Positions 1-5,893 of a stretch of DNA of 9,330 nt are shown here, piece by piece. Position numbers and translations under genes: made by a program. A model generated the notes under the pieces. That model ran no database searches and was not told the DNA's origin. It saw nothing but the letters and a program-made list of their open reading frames with translations. The DNA is from Candidatus Muproteobacteria bacterium RIFCSPHIGHO2_01_FULL_65_16 (GTDB lineage: Bacteria > Pseudomonadota > Gammaproteobacteria > Acidiferrobacterales > Sulfurifustaceae), in NCBI GenBank assembly GCA_001785175.1, contig MFSY01000046.1, positions 1 through 9,330 of the forward strand, written 5' to 3'. How positions within the stretch are numbered: the stretch's first letter is position 1; every line of letters begins with the position of its first letter.

Positions 1-171
1 TCAGCGCGGGCCCCAAAGCCTGAGGAGCGCAGGGTTGGGTTGCGCCATCCGGGGCGGCCTTTCTTTTGGTGACTTTTCTTCGGCCGCACAAAGAAAAGTC
101 ACCTGCCGTGGGTCAGCCACCCACAAGTACACGCCGCCCGCAGGGCGGCTCGACCCGGCTGTTGAAAAACG
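1..171. repeat. Hairpin repeat region downstream of the operon
   Basis: No gene is visible here. A perfect 13-bp stem, GGTGACTTTTCTT (68-80) with its complement at 91-103 and a 10-nt loop, sits in a T/A-biased patch. Next comes a 7-bp GC hairpin at 133-149 (GCCGCCC, loop GCA). From memory, hairpins with a CTTTTCTT...AAGAAAAG core are dispersed intergenically in several gammaproteobacterial groups. GGCTGTTGAAAAAC at 157-170 matches the start of the large rpmD-rplO element's hairpin (GGTTGTTGAAAAAC) at 13 of 14 positions. Whether this is a remnant of that family or chance cannot be told from one window. Confidence 0.55.
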
Positions 172-205
172 AGAAAACAAAAAAGCCGGGGTGAACCCGG
201 CTTTT
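172..205 (-). terminator. Rho-independent terminator of the alpha operon
   Basis: AAAAGCCGGG (181-190) and its exact complement (196-205) form a 10-bp stem around the loop GTGAA. Read on the minus strand, the hairpin is followed by a T-rich run (TTTTTTGTTTTC), as an intrinsic terminator requires. It lies 22 bp past the rplQ stop. The opposite side also carries a short T run (CTTTT), so weak termination in the plus direction is possible. Confidence 0.93.
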
Positions 206-227
206 GCACCGCATACGGCGAAAGGAT

Positions 228-833
228 TTACTTCGGCTTCTTGGCCGCTTTCTTGGCCTTGGCCGGGGCCTTGGCGGCCTTCTTGGCCTTGGCCGGCTTA
301 GGTCTGGCTTCCTTGGCCTTGACCTCGGCCTTGGGGGCCTTTGCCTTTTCTTCCTTGGCGGCTTTCTTCGCGGCCCTGGCCTCCGCGGCCGCGGCCTTCT
401 TCGCGGTCTTGGCCTTCGCCTTGGCGGCGCGGTCCTCGGCCTTGGCCTCGACGGTCGGCGCCGACGTGCCCGGCGCCGGACGGTCCACGAGCTGCACCAG
501 CGCGAGCGGGGCGGCGTCGCCGTGGCGGAAGCCGTAGCGCAGGATGCGCAGGTAGCCGCCCGGGCGGTTCTTGAAATGCACGCCGAGGTCGTCGAACAGC
601 TTGCCCACCATCTCGCGGTCGCGCAGGCGGTTGAACGCGAGGCGGCGGTTGGCGAGGCTCGCCTCCTTGCCCATGGTGATCAGCGGTTCGGCCACGCGCC
701 TGAGCTCCTTGGCCTTGGGCAGGGTGGTGACGATCTGCTCGTGCCGGAAGAGCGAGCAGGTCATGTTGCGGAACAGCGCCTGGCGGTGGCTGCTGGTGAG
801 GTTTAGTTTGCGGCCGCTATTGTGGTGACGCAT
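228..833 (-). CDS. rplQ: 50S ribosomal protein L17 with long Lys/Ala-rich C-terminal tail
   Basis: L17 is a 50S protein near the exit-tunnel side. Residues 1-118 are the normal core: [40 protein letters not shown], and [20 protein letters not shown]. The usual protein ends near here (about 127 residues in E. coli). This one continues to residue 201 with a tail made mostly of Ala, Lys, Glu and Pro, like a histone-H1-type tail. The unit PAKAKKAAK occurs at 180-188 and 190-198. At DNA level this is a 30-bp direct repeat (250-266 and 280-296), a likely site of slippage. The tail keeps the frame to a proper TAA and a terminator, so it is not a frameshift artefact. It is the last gene of the alpha operon. 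Confidence 0.97.
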   Translation of the reverse strand: MRHHNSGRKLNLTSSHRQALFRNMTCSLFRHEQIVTTLPKAKELRRVAEPLITMGKEASLANRRLAFNRLRDREMVGKLFDDLGVHFKNRPGGYLRILRYGFRHGDAAPLALVQLVDRPAPGTSAPTVEAKAEDRAAKAKAKTAKKAAAAEARAAKKAAKEEKAKAPKAEVKAKEARPKPAKAKKAAKAPAKAKKAAKKPK

Positions 834-848
834 GACGATATCCCGGTG

Positions 849-1859
849 TTATTGTTGCGGGGCCGTTCCGGTCTCGGCGACCTTTTCCCTGAGCGCGGCC
901 GGCGGCCAGTTCTCGAGCTTCATGCCGAGCGACAGGCCGTGCTGGGCGAGCACGTCCTTGATCTCGGTGAGCGACTTCTTGCCGAGGTTCGGCGTCTTCA
1001 GGAGCTCGAACTCGGTGCGCTGGATCAGGTCGCCGATGTAGAAAATGTTCTCCGCCTTGAGGCAGTTCGCGGAGCGCACGGTGAGCTCCAGATCGTCCAC
1101 CGGCCGCAGCAGCAGCGGATCCATCTCCGGCTCCTTCCGCTCCTCCTTCCTGGCCTCCGGGCTCCTCAGCTCGACGAAGATCGAGATCTGGTCCTGCAGG
1201 ATGTTGGCCGCCCGGCGCACCGCCTCTTCCGGGTCTATGGAGCCGTTGGTCTCGATGTCGAGGATGAGCTTGTCGAGGTCGGTGCGCTGCTCGACGCGCG
1301 CGTTCTCCACGGTGTAGGAGACGCGCCGGATGGGGCTGTAGGAGGCGTCGAGCTGCATGACCCCGATGGCCCGGCCCTGCTCGCCGTTGCGCGCGGTGGC
1401 CGGCTGGTAACCGCGGCCGCGCGCGACCTTGAGCTCCATGTTGAGCGTAATCGGCTTGGTCAGCGTGGCGATCAGGTGCTGCGGATTGACCACCTCGACG
1501 TCGTGCTCGAGCTGGATGTCGCCGGCGGTGACGGCGCCGGGGCCCTTCTTGCCGATCTTGAGCGTGGTCTCGTCGCGGCCGTGCATCTTCAGCGCCAGCC
1601 CCTTGAGGTTGAGCAGGATCTCGATGACATCCTCCTGCACGCCCTCGATGGTCGAGTATTCGTGCAGCACGCCGTCCACCTTGACCTCGGTGACGGCGCT
1701 CCCCGGCATGGATGACAGCAGGATGCGGCGCAGGGCGTTGCCCAGGGTGTAGCCGAACCCACGCTCGAGCGGCTCGATCGTGATCTTGGCGTGGGTGGGG
1801 CTGAGCGTCTGGACGTCCACCAGGCGCGGCTTCAAAAACTCGGTCGCAGAACTCTGCAT
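849..1859 (-). CDS. rpoA: DNA-directed RNA polymerase subunit alpha
   Basis: The alpha subunit dimerises to start RNA polymerase assembly, and its C-terminal domain touches UP elements and activators. The product is 336 residues. The N-terminal domain (about 1-235) includes the assembly segment [19 protein letters not shown], with Arg44-Arg45 in the conserved place. An acidic/basic linker (about 236-248) follows. The C-terminal domain contains [20 protein letters not shown] (251-270), where Arg262, Asn265 and Lys268 correspond to E. coli Arg265, Asn268 and Lys271, the DNA-contacting residues. [16 protein letters not shown] follows. The ATG at 1859 has AGGA about 7 nt upstream, and rplQ starts 15 bp after the TAA stop. 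Near identity to E. coli in this domain is one reason to suggest Gammaproteobacteria. Confidence 0.99.
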   Translation of the reverse strand: MQSSATEFLKPRLVDVQTLSPTHAKITIEPLERGFGYTLGNALRRILLSSMPGSAVTEVKVDGVLHEYSTIEGVQEDVIEILLNLKGLALKMHGRDETTLKIGKKGPGAVTAGDIQLEHDVEVVNPQHLIATLTKPITLNMELKVARGRGYQPATARNGEQGRAIGVMQLDASYSPIRRVSYTVENARVEQRTDLDKLILDIETNGSIDPEEAVRRAANILQDQISIFVELRSPEARKEERKEPEMDPLLLRPVDDLELTVRSANCLKAENIFYIGDLIQRTEFELLKTPNLGKKSLTEIKDVLAQHGLSLGMKLENWPPAALREKVAETGTAPQQ

Positions 1860-1887
1860 ATTCCGTCCTCGTTAAACCACTGGTCCG

Positions 1888-2514
1888 CTACTTGGAATAC
1901 AACGCCACAACGAGACTCTCGTTGATATCCGCGGGCAGATCGCCGCGTTCGGGCGCGGCCTTGAAGACTCCCTTCATGGCCTTGATGTCCACCTCGATCC
2001 ACTCCGGAAAGCCGCGCTGCTCCGCCGCCTCCAGCGCGGCCTTGATGCGCAACTGTTCCTTGGCGGCCGATGTGATCTCGATGACCTGATTCGGCTTCAC
2101 CTGGTAGGAAGGTATATTCACGCGCTTGCCGTCCACCTGCACCGCGTCGTGCCGGACAAGCTGGCGCGCCTCGGTGCGCGAGACGCCGAAGCCCATGCGG
2201 TACAGCACGTTGTCCAGGCGGCACTCGAGAAGCCGCAGGAGATCGTCGCCGGTCGAGCCCTTGTGGCGCGCGGCCTGCTTGTAATAGTTCTCGAACTGGC
2301 GCTCCAGGATGCCATAGATGCGGCGCAGCTTCTGCTTCTCGCGCAACTGCAGGCCGTAATCGGACTGGCGCGAGCGGCGCTGACCGTGCTGCCCCGGCGG
2401 ATAGCCGCGCTTCTCCACCGGACATTTCTCGGTGAAGCATTTCTCGCCCTTCAGAAAGAGCTTGCCGCCCTCGCGTCGGCAGAGACGGCATTTGGAGTCG
2501 TTATAACGCGCCAC
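1888..2514 (-). CDS. rpsD: 30S ribosomal protein S4, four-cysteine zinc form, GTG start
   Basis: S4 is a primary 16S rRNA-binding protein that nucleates assembly of the 30S body. In E. coli it also represses alpha-operon translation. The product is 208 residues. Cys9, Cys12, Cys26 and Cys31 (CxxC, 13 residues, CxxxxC) form the zinc-finger pattern seen in Thermus-type S4; from memory E. coli S4 lacks it. YPPGQHG follows, then [20 protein letters not shown], and the S4 RNA-binding domain from about residue 98 ([20 protein letters not shown]). The family N-terminus MARYN requires the GTG at 2514-2512 as start, with GAGG 9 nt upstream. The stop TAG lies 28 bp before rpoA. Confidence 0.98.
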   Translation of the reverse strand: MARYNDSKCRLCRREGGKLFLKGEKCFTEKCPVEKRGYPPGQHGQRRSRQSDYGLQLREKQKLRRIYGILERQFENYYKQAARHKGSTGDDLLRLLECRLDNVLYRMGFGVSRTEARQLVRHDAVQVDGKRVNIPSYQVKPNQVIEITSAAKEQLRIKAALEAAEQRGFPEWIEVDIKAMKGVFKAAPERGDLPADINESLVVALYSK

Positions 2515-2625
2515 TATTAATAACCTCTTAAAATATTCTTAACCACGGAGAACGCAGAGATCGCAAAAAAGATTAGGGTTCTCAATTTTCAAATCCTTTG
2601 CGTCTTTGCGTCAAAAATTAATAAA
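2515..2625. repeat. Repeat-like AT-rich spacer between rpsK and rpsD
   Basis: The 111-bp spacer is much more AT-rich than the genes around it. The plus strand reads AACCACGGAGAACGCAGAG at 2541-2559 and CTTTGCGTCTTTGCGTC at 2596-2612, the latter being two GACGCAAA 8-mers on the minus strand. From memory, both motifs belong to short-period intergenic repeats dispersed in many bacteria. The two ends here look like halves of different subfamilies and do not pair well with each other. The rpsD Shine-Dalgarno (AAGAGG) lies at the far end, outside the repeat-like part. Confidence 0.6.
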
Positions 2626-3042
2626 TTAAACCCGGCGCCGCTTGGCCGGACGGCAGCCGTTGTGCGGGATAGACGTCACGTCCACGATATTGGCGATCTC
2701 GAACCCGAGCGCGTTCAGCGCGCGCACCGCGGATTCGCGCCCCGGGCCGGGTCCCTTCACGCGCACCTCGAGCGCGCGCACGCCGTATTCCTGGGCCGCG
2801 CGCCCGGCCTTGTCGGCCGCGACCTGGGCCGCGAACGGCGTGCTCTTGCGCGAGCCCTTGAAGCCGGCGCCGCCGCAGGTCGCCCAGGAGAGCACGTTGC
2901 CCTGGCGGTCGGTGATGCTGATGATGGTGTTGTTGAACGAGGCGTGGATGTGGGCCACGCCCTCGGAGACGCTCTTCTTGACCCGCTTCTTGGCCTTGGC
3001 GGCCGCGGCGGCGGTGTCGGTGGTGGTCGTTGGGTTTGCCAT
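2626..3042 (-). CDS. rpsK: 30S ribosomal protein S11
   Basis: S11 lies on the 30S platform close to the mRNA exit and the Shine-Dalgarno helix. The 138-residue product has a low-complexity N-terminus ([20 protein letters not shown]), slightly longer than in E. coli. The conserved core includes [39 protein letters not shown] and [14 protein letters not shown]. The C-terminus [14 protein letters not shown] is diagnostic. The start at 3042 lies 17 bp after rpsM, with only a weak purine stretch before it. The 111-bp spacer to rpsD contains repeat-like AT-rich sequence. Confidence 0.98.
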   Translation of the reverse strand: MANPTTTTDTAAAAAKAKKRVKKSVSEGVAHIHASFNNTIISITDRQGNVLSWATCGGAGFKGSRKSTPFAAQVAADKAGRAAQEYGVRALEVRVKGPGPGRESAVRALNALGFEIANIVDVTSIPHNGCRPAKRRRV

Positions 3043-3059
3043 GTCCGATCAATCCCGGG

Positions 3060-3437
3060 TTATGCCGCGGCCGGGGCGGCCTTGCGGATGATGCTCTTGC
3101 GCGGACCCTTGCGGGTGCGGGCGTTGGTGCGGGTGCGCTGCCCGCGCACCGGCAGCCCGCGGCGATGGCGCATGCCGCGGTAGGTGCCGAGGTCCATGAG
3201 CCGCTTGATATTCATGGAGACCTGGCGCCGCAGATCGCCCTCCACGGTGACCTTCGCCACCTCGGCGCGGATCTTGTCGACCTCGGCGTCGGTCAGGTCC
3301 TTGACCTTGGCCACGCCGTTCACCCCGGCGGCGACGCAGATCTTGTGCGCGCGCTGGCGGCCGATACCGTAGATCGCGGTCAGCGCGATCTCGATATGCT
3401 TCTGGTTAGGTATGTTTATGCCAGCAATACGGGCCAT
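3060..3437 (-). CDS. rpsM: 30S ribosomal protein S13
   Basis: S13 is in the head of the 30S subunit. It forms intersubunit bridges with L5 and its basic tail reaches the P-site tRNA. The product is 125 residues with the N-terminus [20 protein letters not shown], a helix-hairpin segment [13 protein letters not shown], and the C-terminal [18 protein letters not shown] (90-107), after which comes the tail [16 protein letters not shown]. The ATG at 3437 is preceded by AGGCTAA, with GGAG further upstream. It is the first gene of the alpha operon, behind a candidate promoter. rpsK follows after 17 bp. Confidence 0.98.
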   Translation of the reverse strand: MARIAGINIPNQKHIEIALTAIYGIGRQRAHKICVAAGVNGVAKVKDLTDAEVDKIRAEVAKVTVEGDLRRQVSMNIKRLMDLGTYRGMRHRRGLPVRGQRTRTNARTRKGPRKSIIRKAAPAAA

Positions 3438-3479
3438 TTAGCCTGTCTCCAGAGGTCGCCCAGCGGGGAAAAGCGCGCA

Positions 3480-3508
3480 AAGATACTGATCTTGCCGGGA
3501 AAAATCAA
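3480..3508 (-). promoter_or_regulatory. Candidate sigma-70 promoter for the alpha operon
   Basis: In the 88-bp rpmJ-rpsM gap, the minus strand reads TTGATT (3508-3503), 17 nt, then TATCTT (3485-3480). These match TTGACA and TATAAT at four of six positions each, with ideal spacing. Transcription would start roughly 35 bp before the rpsM ATG. E. coli has a promoter at this same junction, which supports the call. The short leader would leave little room for an S4-binding pseudoknot like that of E. coli, and I could not identify one. The evidence is motif and position only. Confidence 0.4.
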
Positions 3509-3525
3509 CCATTTCCGTCGCCTTT

Positions 3526-3639
3526 CTACCCCTGACGCTGTTTATGGGTGGGATCGGAGCAAATAACCCGCACCACCCGCTTACGCCGCACGATCTTGCA
3601 ATTGCGGCACATTTTCTTCACCGATGTCCTGACTTTCAT
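3526..3639 (-). CDS. rpmJ: 50S ribosomal protein L36, zinc-binding form
   Basis: L36 is the smallest 50S protein and binds 23S rRNA. The codons give a 37-residue protein: [20 protein letters not shown], then [17 protein letters not shown], ending in TAG at 3526. Cys11, Cys14, Cys27 and His32 form the CxxC-C-H zinc site, so this is the zinc-containing (C-plus) version. A strong Shine-Dalgarno, GAGGTGA, lies about 5 nt before the ATG at 3639, outside the heptamer array. The position between secY and rpsM is the conserved one. The next gene, rpsM, follows after 88 bp. Confidence 0.98.
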   Translation of the reverse strand: MKVRTSVKKMCRNCKIVRRKRVVRVICSDPTHKQRQG

Positions 3640-3650
3640 ATATCACCTCG

Positions 3651-3713
3651 AAGCTACAAGCCCCAAGCCTTAAGCCCCAAGCTTGTAGCTTGAAGCTTGC
3701 AGCCTGGAGCTTT
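3651..3713. repeat. Heptamer array in the secY-rpmJ spacer
   Basis: Nine consecutive 7-bp units stay in phase for 63 bp: AAGCTAC, AAGCCCC, AAGCCTT, AAGCCCC, AAGCTTG, TAGCTTG, AAGCTTG, CAGCCTG, GAGCTTT. The consensus is NAGCYNN. The unit is close to palindromic (AAGCTT), so array segments pair with each other; for example 3651-3660 is a perfect inverted match to 3682-3691. The last unit contains the first bases of the secY stop codon. The array ends just before the rpmJ ribosome binding site, so both genes are intact. It looks like a relative of the CAAGNNN arrays in the rpsN-rpsH spacer. Confidence 0.88.
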
Positions 3714-5058
3714 ACCTGGGTATTCCCATCCCGCCCGTAAGATTCGCCTTCTTGAGCAGGCTCTCGTACTGGCGCGACATCAGGTGCGCCTGCACCTGGG
3801 CCATGAAATCCATGCACACCACCACCACGATCAGGAGCGAGGTGCCGCCGAAATAGAACGGCACGTTCCACTTCACGATCAGGAACTCCGGCAGCAGGCA
3901 CACCAGCGTCACGTACACCGCGCCGGCGAGCGTCAGCCGCGACATCACGCCGTCAATATAGGCCGCGGTCTGCTCCCCCGGGCGGATCCCGGGTATGAAG
4001 GCGCCGGACTTCTTCAGATTCTCCGCCGTCTCCTTGGGGTTGAACACCAGGGCGGTGTAGAAGAAGCAGAAGAAGACGATCGCCGCCGCGTACAGGATCA
4101 CGTAGATCGGCTGCCCGGGGGAGATGGTGGTGGCGACGTCGCGCAGCCAGCCCATGCCCTCCGACTGCCCGAACCAGCTCACCACCGTCGCCGGCAGCAG
4201 GATGATGCTGGAGGCGAAGATCGGCGGGATCACGCCGGACATGTTGATTTTGAGCGGCAGATGACTCGTCTGGCCGGCGAGTATCTGCCGGCCCATCTGG
4301 CGCTTGGCGTAGTTGACCGTTATGCGCCGCTGACCGCGCTCCACCAGCACCACGAACCAGGTCACGCCGATCGCGATGGCGAACAGGAGCAGCGCGAACA
4401 GCGGCTGGAACGTCCCGCGCCCGACCAGCTCCAGGGTTTGCGCGATCGCCGCCGGCAGCCCGGCGACGATGCCGGCGAAGATGATGATCGAGATGCCGTT
4501 GCCGACGCCGCGCTCGGTCACCTGCTCGCCGAGCCACATGAGAAACATGGTGCCGGTCACGAGCGTGATCACCGTCATCAACTTGAAGCCGACGCCCGGG
4601 CTCAGCACCACGGCGGCGCCGCCCCCGGTCTGGGATTCCAGCGCGATCGCGATGCCGAGCGCCTGGAACGCCGCCAGCACCACCGTGCCGTAGCGGGTGT
4701 ACTGGGTGATCTTGCGCCGCCCGCTCTCGCCCTCCTTCTTGATCTGCTCGAGCTGCGGAATCACCGACGACATGAGCTGCATGATGATCGAGGCCGAGAT
4801 GTACGGCATGATCCCGAGCGCGAACAACGAGAACCGCTCGAGCGCGCCGCCGGAGAACATGTTGAACAGGCCGACGATGGAGCTCTGCGTGTCGCGGAAC
4901 AACTGCGCGAGCGCCGCCGGGTTTATCCCCGGCACCGGAATATAGGTCCCGGCGCGGTAGACCACGAGCACGCCGAGCACGAAAAACAGCCGCTGCCTTA
5001 GGTCCGTGAGCTTGCCGAGCCCGGCGAGACCTCCGAGACGTGCGCCCGGGCTACTCAT
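3712..5058 (-). CDS. secY: Preprotein translocase subunit SecY
   Basis: SecY is the channel-forming inner-membrane subunit of the SecYEG translocon, used by SecA-driven secretion and by ribosomes inserting membrane proteins. The product is 448 residues, near the usual length, with ten hydrophobic segments. Family landmarks are the plug region around [20 protein letters not shown] (63-82), [19 protein letters not shown] (108-125), [19 protein letters not shown] (176-194), and the cytoplasmic loop [13 protein letters not shown] (352-364), whose Arg359 corresponds to the SecA/ribosome-contacting arginine. The C-terminal [20 protein letters not shown] is typical. The start is ATG 5058. It lacks its own Shine-Dalgarno and overlaps the stop of a repeat-encoded ORF by 4 bp. 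The stop codon lies in the last heptamer of a downstream repeat array. Confidence 0.99.
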   Translation of the reverse strand: MSSPGARLGGLAGLGKLTDLRQRLFFVLGVLVVYRAGTYIPVPGINPAALAQLFRDTQSSIVGLFNMFSGGALERFSLFALGIMPYISASIIMQLMSSVIPQLEQIKKEGESGRRKITQYTRYGTVVLAAFQALGIAIALESQTGGGAAVVLSPGVGFKLMTVITLVTGTMFLMWLGEQVTERGVGNGISIIIFAGIVAGLPAAIAQTLELVGRGTFQPLFALLLFAIAIGVTWFVVLVERGQRRITVNYAKRQMGRQILAGQTSHLPLKINMSGVIPPIFASSIILLPATVVSWFGQSEGMGWLRDVATTISPGQPIYVILYAAAIVFFCFFYTALVFNPKETAENLKKSGAFIPGIRPGEQTAAYIDGVMSRLTLAGAVYVTLVCLLPEFLIVKWNVPFYFGGTSLLIVVVVCMDFMAQVQAHLMSRQYESLLKKANLTGGMGIPR

Positions 5059-5153
5059 ATGACAGGACGAACGCAGTAGGGCTTCATTATCATGACAGGA
5101 CGAGCGAAGCAGGGCTTCATTATCATGGCAGGACGAACGCAGTAGGGCTTCAT
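5055..5153 (-). CDS. Candidate 32-residue repeat-encoded peptide coupled to secY
   Basis: An open frame on the minus strand starts at ATG 5153, 4 nt after the rplO TGA, and runs through all three 33-bp units. The translation is 11-residue periodic: [11 protein letters not shown], then [11 protein letters not shown], then [10 protein letters not shown]. Its TGA stop overlaps the secY ATG as ATGA (5058-5055), the classic arrangement for translational coupling. A GAGG inside the end of rplO is spaced 9 nt from its start. The sequence immediately before secY (CGTCCTGTCAT) has no Shine-Dalgarno, which makes coupling attractive. Against a functional peptide: it is simply the repeat translated, and it uses ATA codons, usually rare in GC-rich genomes. 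It may be a passive coupling leader or chance. I recognise no homologue. Confidence 0.35.
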   Translation of the reverse strand: MKPYCVRPAMIMKPCFARPVMIMKPYCVRPVI

Positions 5154-5157
5154 TATC
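5059..5157. repeat. Three 33-bp tandem repeats filling the rplO-secY spacer
   Basis: The whole gap between the rplO stop and the secY start is three head-to-tail 33-bp units with no extra base: 5059-5091, 5092-5124 and 5125-5157. Units 1 and 3 differ at one position, and unit 2 differs from unit 1 at three. Each plus-strand unit starts ATGRCAGGACGA and ends GGGCTTCATTATC. The unit length is a multiple of three and has no stop codon in one minus-strand frame, so copy-number changes would not break the reading frame. No unique spacers separate the units, so this is not CRISPR. High unit identity suggests recent amplification or ongoing slippage. Confidence 0.95.
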
Positions 5158-5592
5158 TCAGGCCTCGACCTTGCCGCCGGCCTGCTGGATCGCGGCCGCC
5201 GCGCCCTTGGAGACGGCGAGGCCCTTGACGGTCACGGCCTTTTCCAGCTTGCCGGAGAGAAACACCTTGGCGCGCAGCGCCTGCGGCGGGACGATGTTGG
5301 CCTTTTTCAGCACCGCCAGGTCAATCACGGCGTCGGCGAGGCGGTTCAGATCGCTCAATCGCACCTCGCCGGTATCGCCCTTCATCTGCGAGCGGAAGCC
5401 GCGTTTGGGCAGGCGCCGCTGCAGCGGCATCTGGCCGCCCTCGAATCCGACCTTGTGGAAGCCGCCGGCGCGGGCGTACTGGCCCTTGTGGCCGCGGCCG
5501 GAGGTCTTGCCCAGGCCGCTGCCGACGCCGCGGCCGACGCGCCTGGCGGCGGTCTTGGCGCCGCGGGCCGGTTTGAGTGAATTCAGTCGCAT
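5158..5592 (-). CDS. rplO: 50S ribosomal protein L15
   Basis: L15 is a late-assembly 50S protein that binds 23S rRNA. Taking the ATG at 5590-5592 gives 144 residues starting [13 protein letters not shown], which matches both the family start and the usual length. An in-frame ATG at 5610 would add MVKEKT and is less likely, although AGGA lies close before it. The glycine/arginine-rich N-terminal segment (residues 20-50, including [19 protein letters not shown]) and [12 protein letters not shown] identify it. The gene ends GAG GCC TGA. The GAGG there lies 9 nt before the ATG of a short repeat-encoded ORF downstream. The 5' side is bordered by the 300-bp repeat-rich spacer. Confidence 0.97.
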   Translation of the reverse strand: MRLNSLKPARGAKTAARRVGRGVGSGLGKTSGRGHKGQYARAGGFHKVGFEGGQMPLQRRLPKRGFRSQMKGDTGEVRLSDLNRLADAVIDLAVLKKANIVPPQALRAKVFLSGKLEKAVTVKGLAVSKGAAAAIQQAGGKVEA

Positions 5593-5697
5593 AGTTTTCT
5601 CTTTTACCATTTTCCTACATTCGTGCCTGCCATACCTGGCGATGCTGCTGGAACTTCGTTAAGCCCCGGCCCGTGCCTCCGTGCACGGGCGTTCGCC
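5593..5697. other. Remainder of rpmD-rplO spacer, repeat remnant
   Basis: This is the GC-rich rest of the 300-bp spacer. It contains a hairpin at 5669-5690 (8-bp stem GCCCGTGC, 6-nt loop). It also holds a further copy of the element's outer sequence: AGGCACGAATG reads on the minus strand at 5628-5618 and, in the same orientation, at 5894-5884 at the rpmD end. The material between may therefore have been framed by direct repeats. The last bases, AAAAGAGAAAACT before the rplO ATG, form a modest ribosome binding region. I see no gene and no convincing promoter. Confidence 0.45.
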
Positions 5698-5893
5698 GGC
5701 ACGAATGCACGTTAACAGGTTGTTGAAAAACTCGTTTTTCAACAACCTGCGGTGCGGTCGAGGGACCGACCGCCATTTTTCAAACACCCAAGTGTTTGAA
5801 AAATGAAGCACAGCAAAAATCGCATTTTTGCTGTGCGTGGTTGAAAAAGTCCTGGACTGACTTTTTCAACAACCTGTTAAGTGCATTCGTGCC
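5698..5893. mobile_element. Compound palindromic (MITE-like) element between rpmD and rplO
   Basis: This non-coding element has nested terminal inverted repeats and five consecutive hairpins. The outer arms GGCACGAATGCAC (5698-5710) and its perfect complement (5881-5893) enclose a 19-bp inverted pair, TTAACAGGTTGTTGAAAAA at 5712-5730 with its complement at 5862-5880. Inside are perfect stems at 5716-5749 (15 bp, 4-nt loop), 5754-5773 (7 bp), 5774-5805 (14 bp), 5808-5836 (13 bp, 3-nt loop) and 5840-5870 (12 bp). The inner body 5716-5876 is flanked by TTAA on both sides. Removing it with one TTAA restores a simple hairpin: 13-bp arms around the loop GTTAA. It encodes no protein, so any transposition would need a transposase supplied elsewhere. 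MITE status is inferred from structure alone. Confidence 0.7.

Noticed and set aside
204..806. 200-codon plus-strand open frame opposite rplQ
   Set aside because: The Gly/Leu-rich translation is the antisense of the Ala/Lys tail of L17, and it runs through the operon terminator.
3581..3901. Minus-strand open frame of 106 codons overlapping the secY end, the heptamer array and rpmJ
   Set aside because: It lies out of frame with both SecY and L36, which are clearly identified by sequence, and its translation has no family features.
3697..5001. 434-codon plus-strand open frame opposite secY
   Set aside because: It is rich in His, Arg and Asp with no recognisable domain, and it mirrors an unmistakable SecY on the other strand. 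GC-rich antisense frames of this kind are expected shadows.
5059..5157. CRISPR array from the 33-bp repeats
   Set aside because: The units are directly adjacent with no unique spacers, and there are no cas genes nearby.
5590..5610. Alternative rplO start at 5610 adding six residues
   Set aside because: L15 proteins begin at MRLN and the shorter version has the usual 144 residues. AGGA before the upstream ATG is too close for a standard ribosome binding site, though the longer form cannot be fully excluded.
5716..5870. The rpmD-rplO hairpins as intrinsic terminators
   Set aside because: Their T-runs are inside the stems, not trailing the hairpin, and essential genes of the same operon continue directly downstream.
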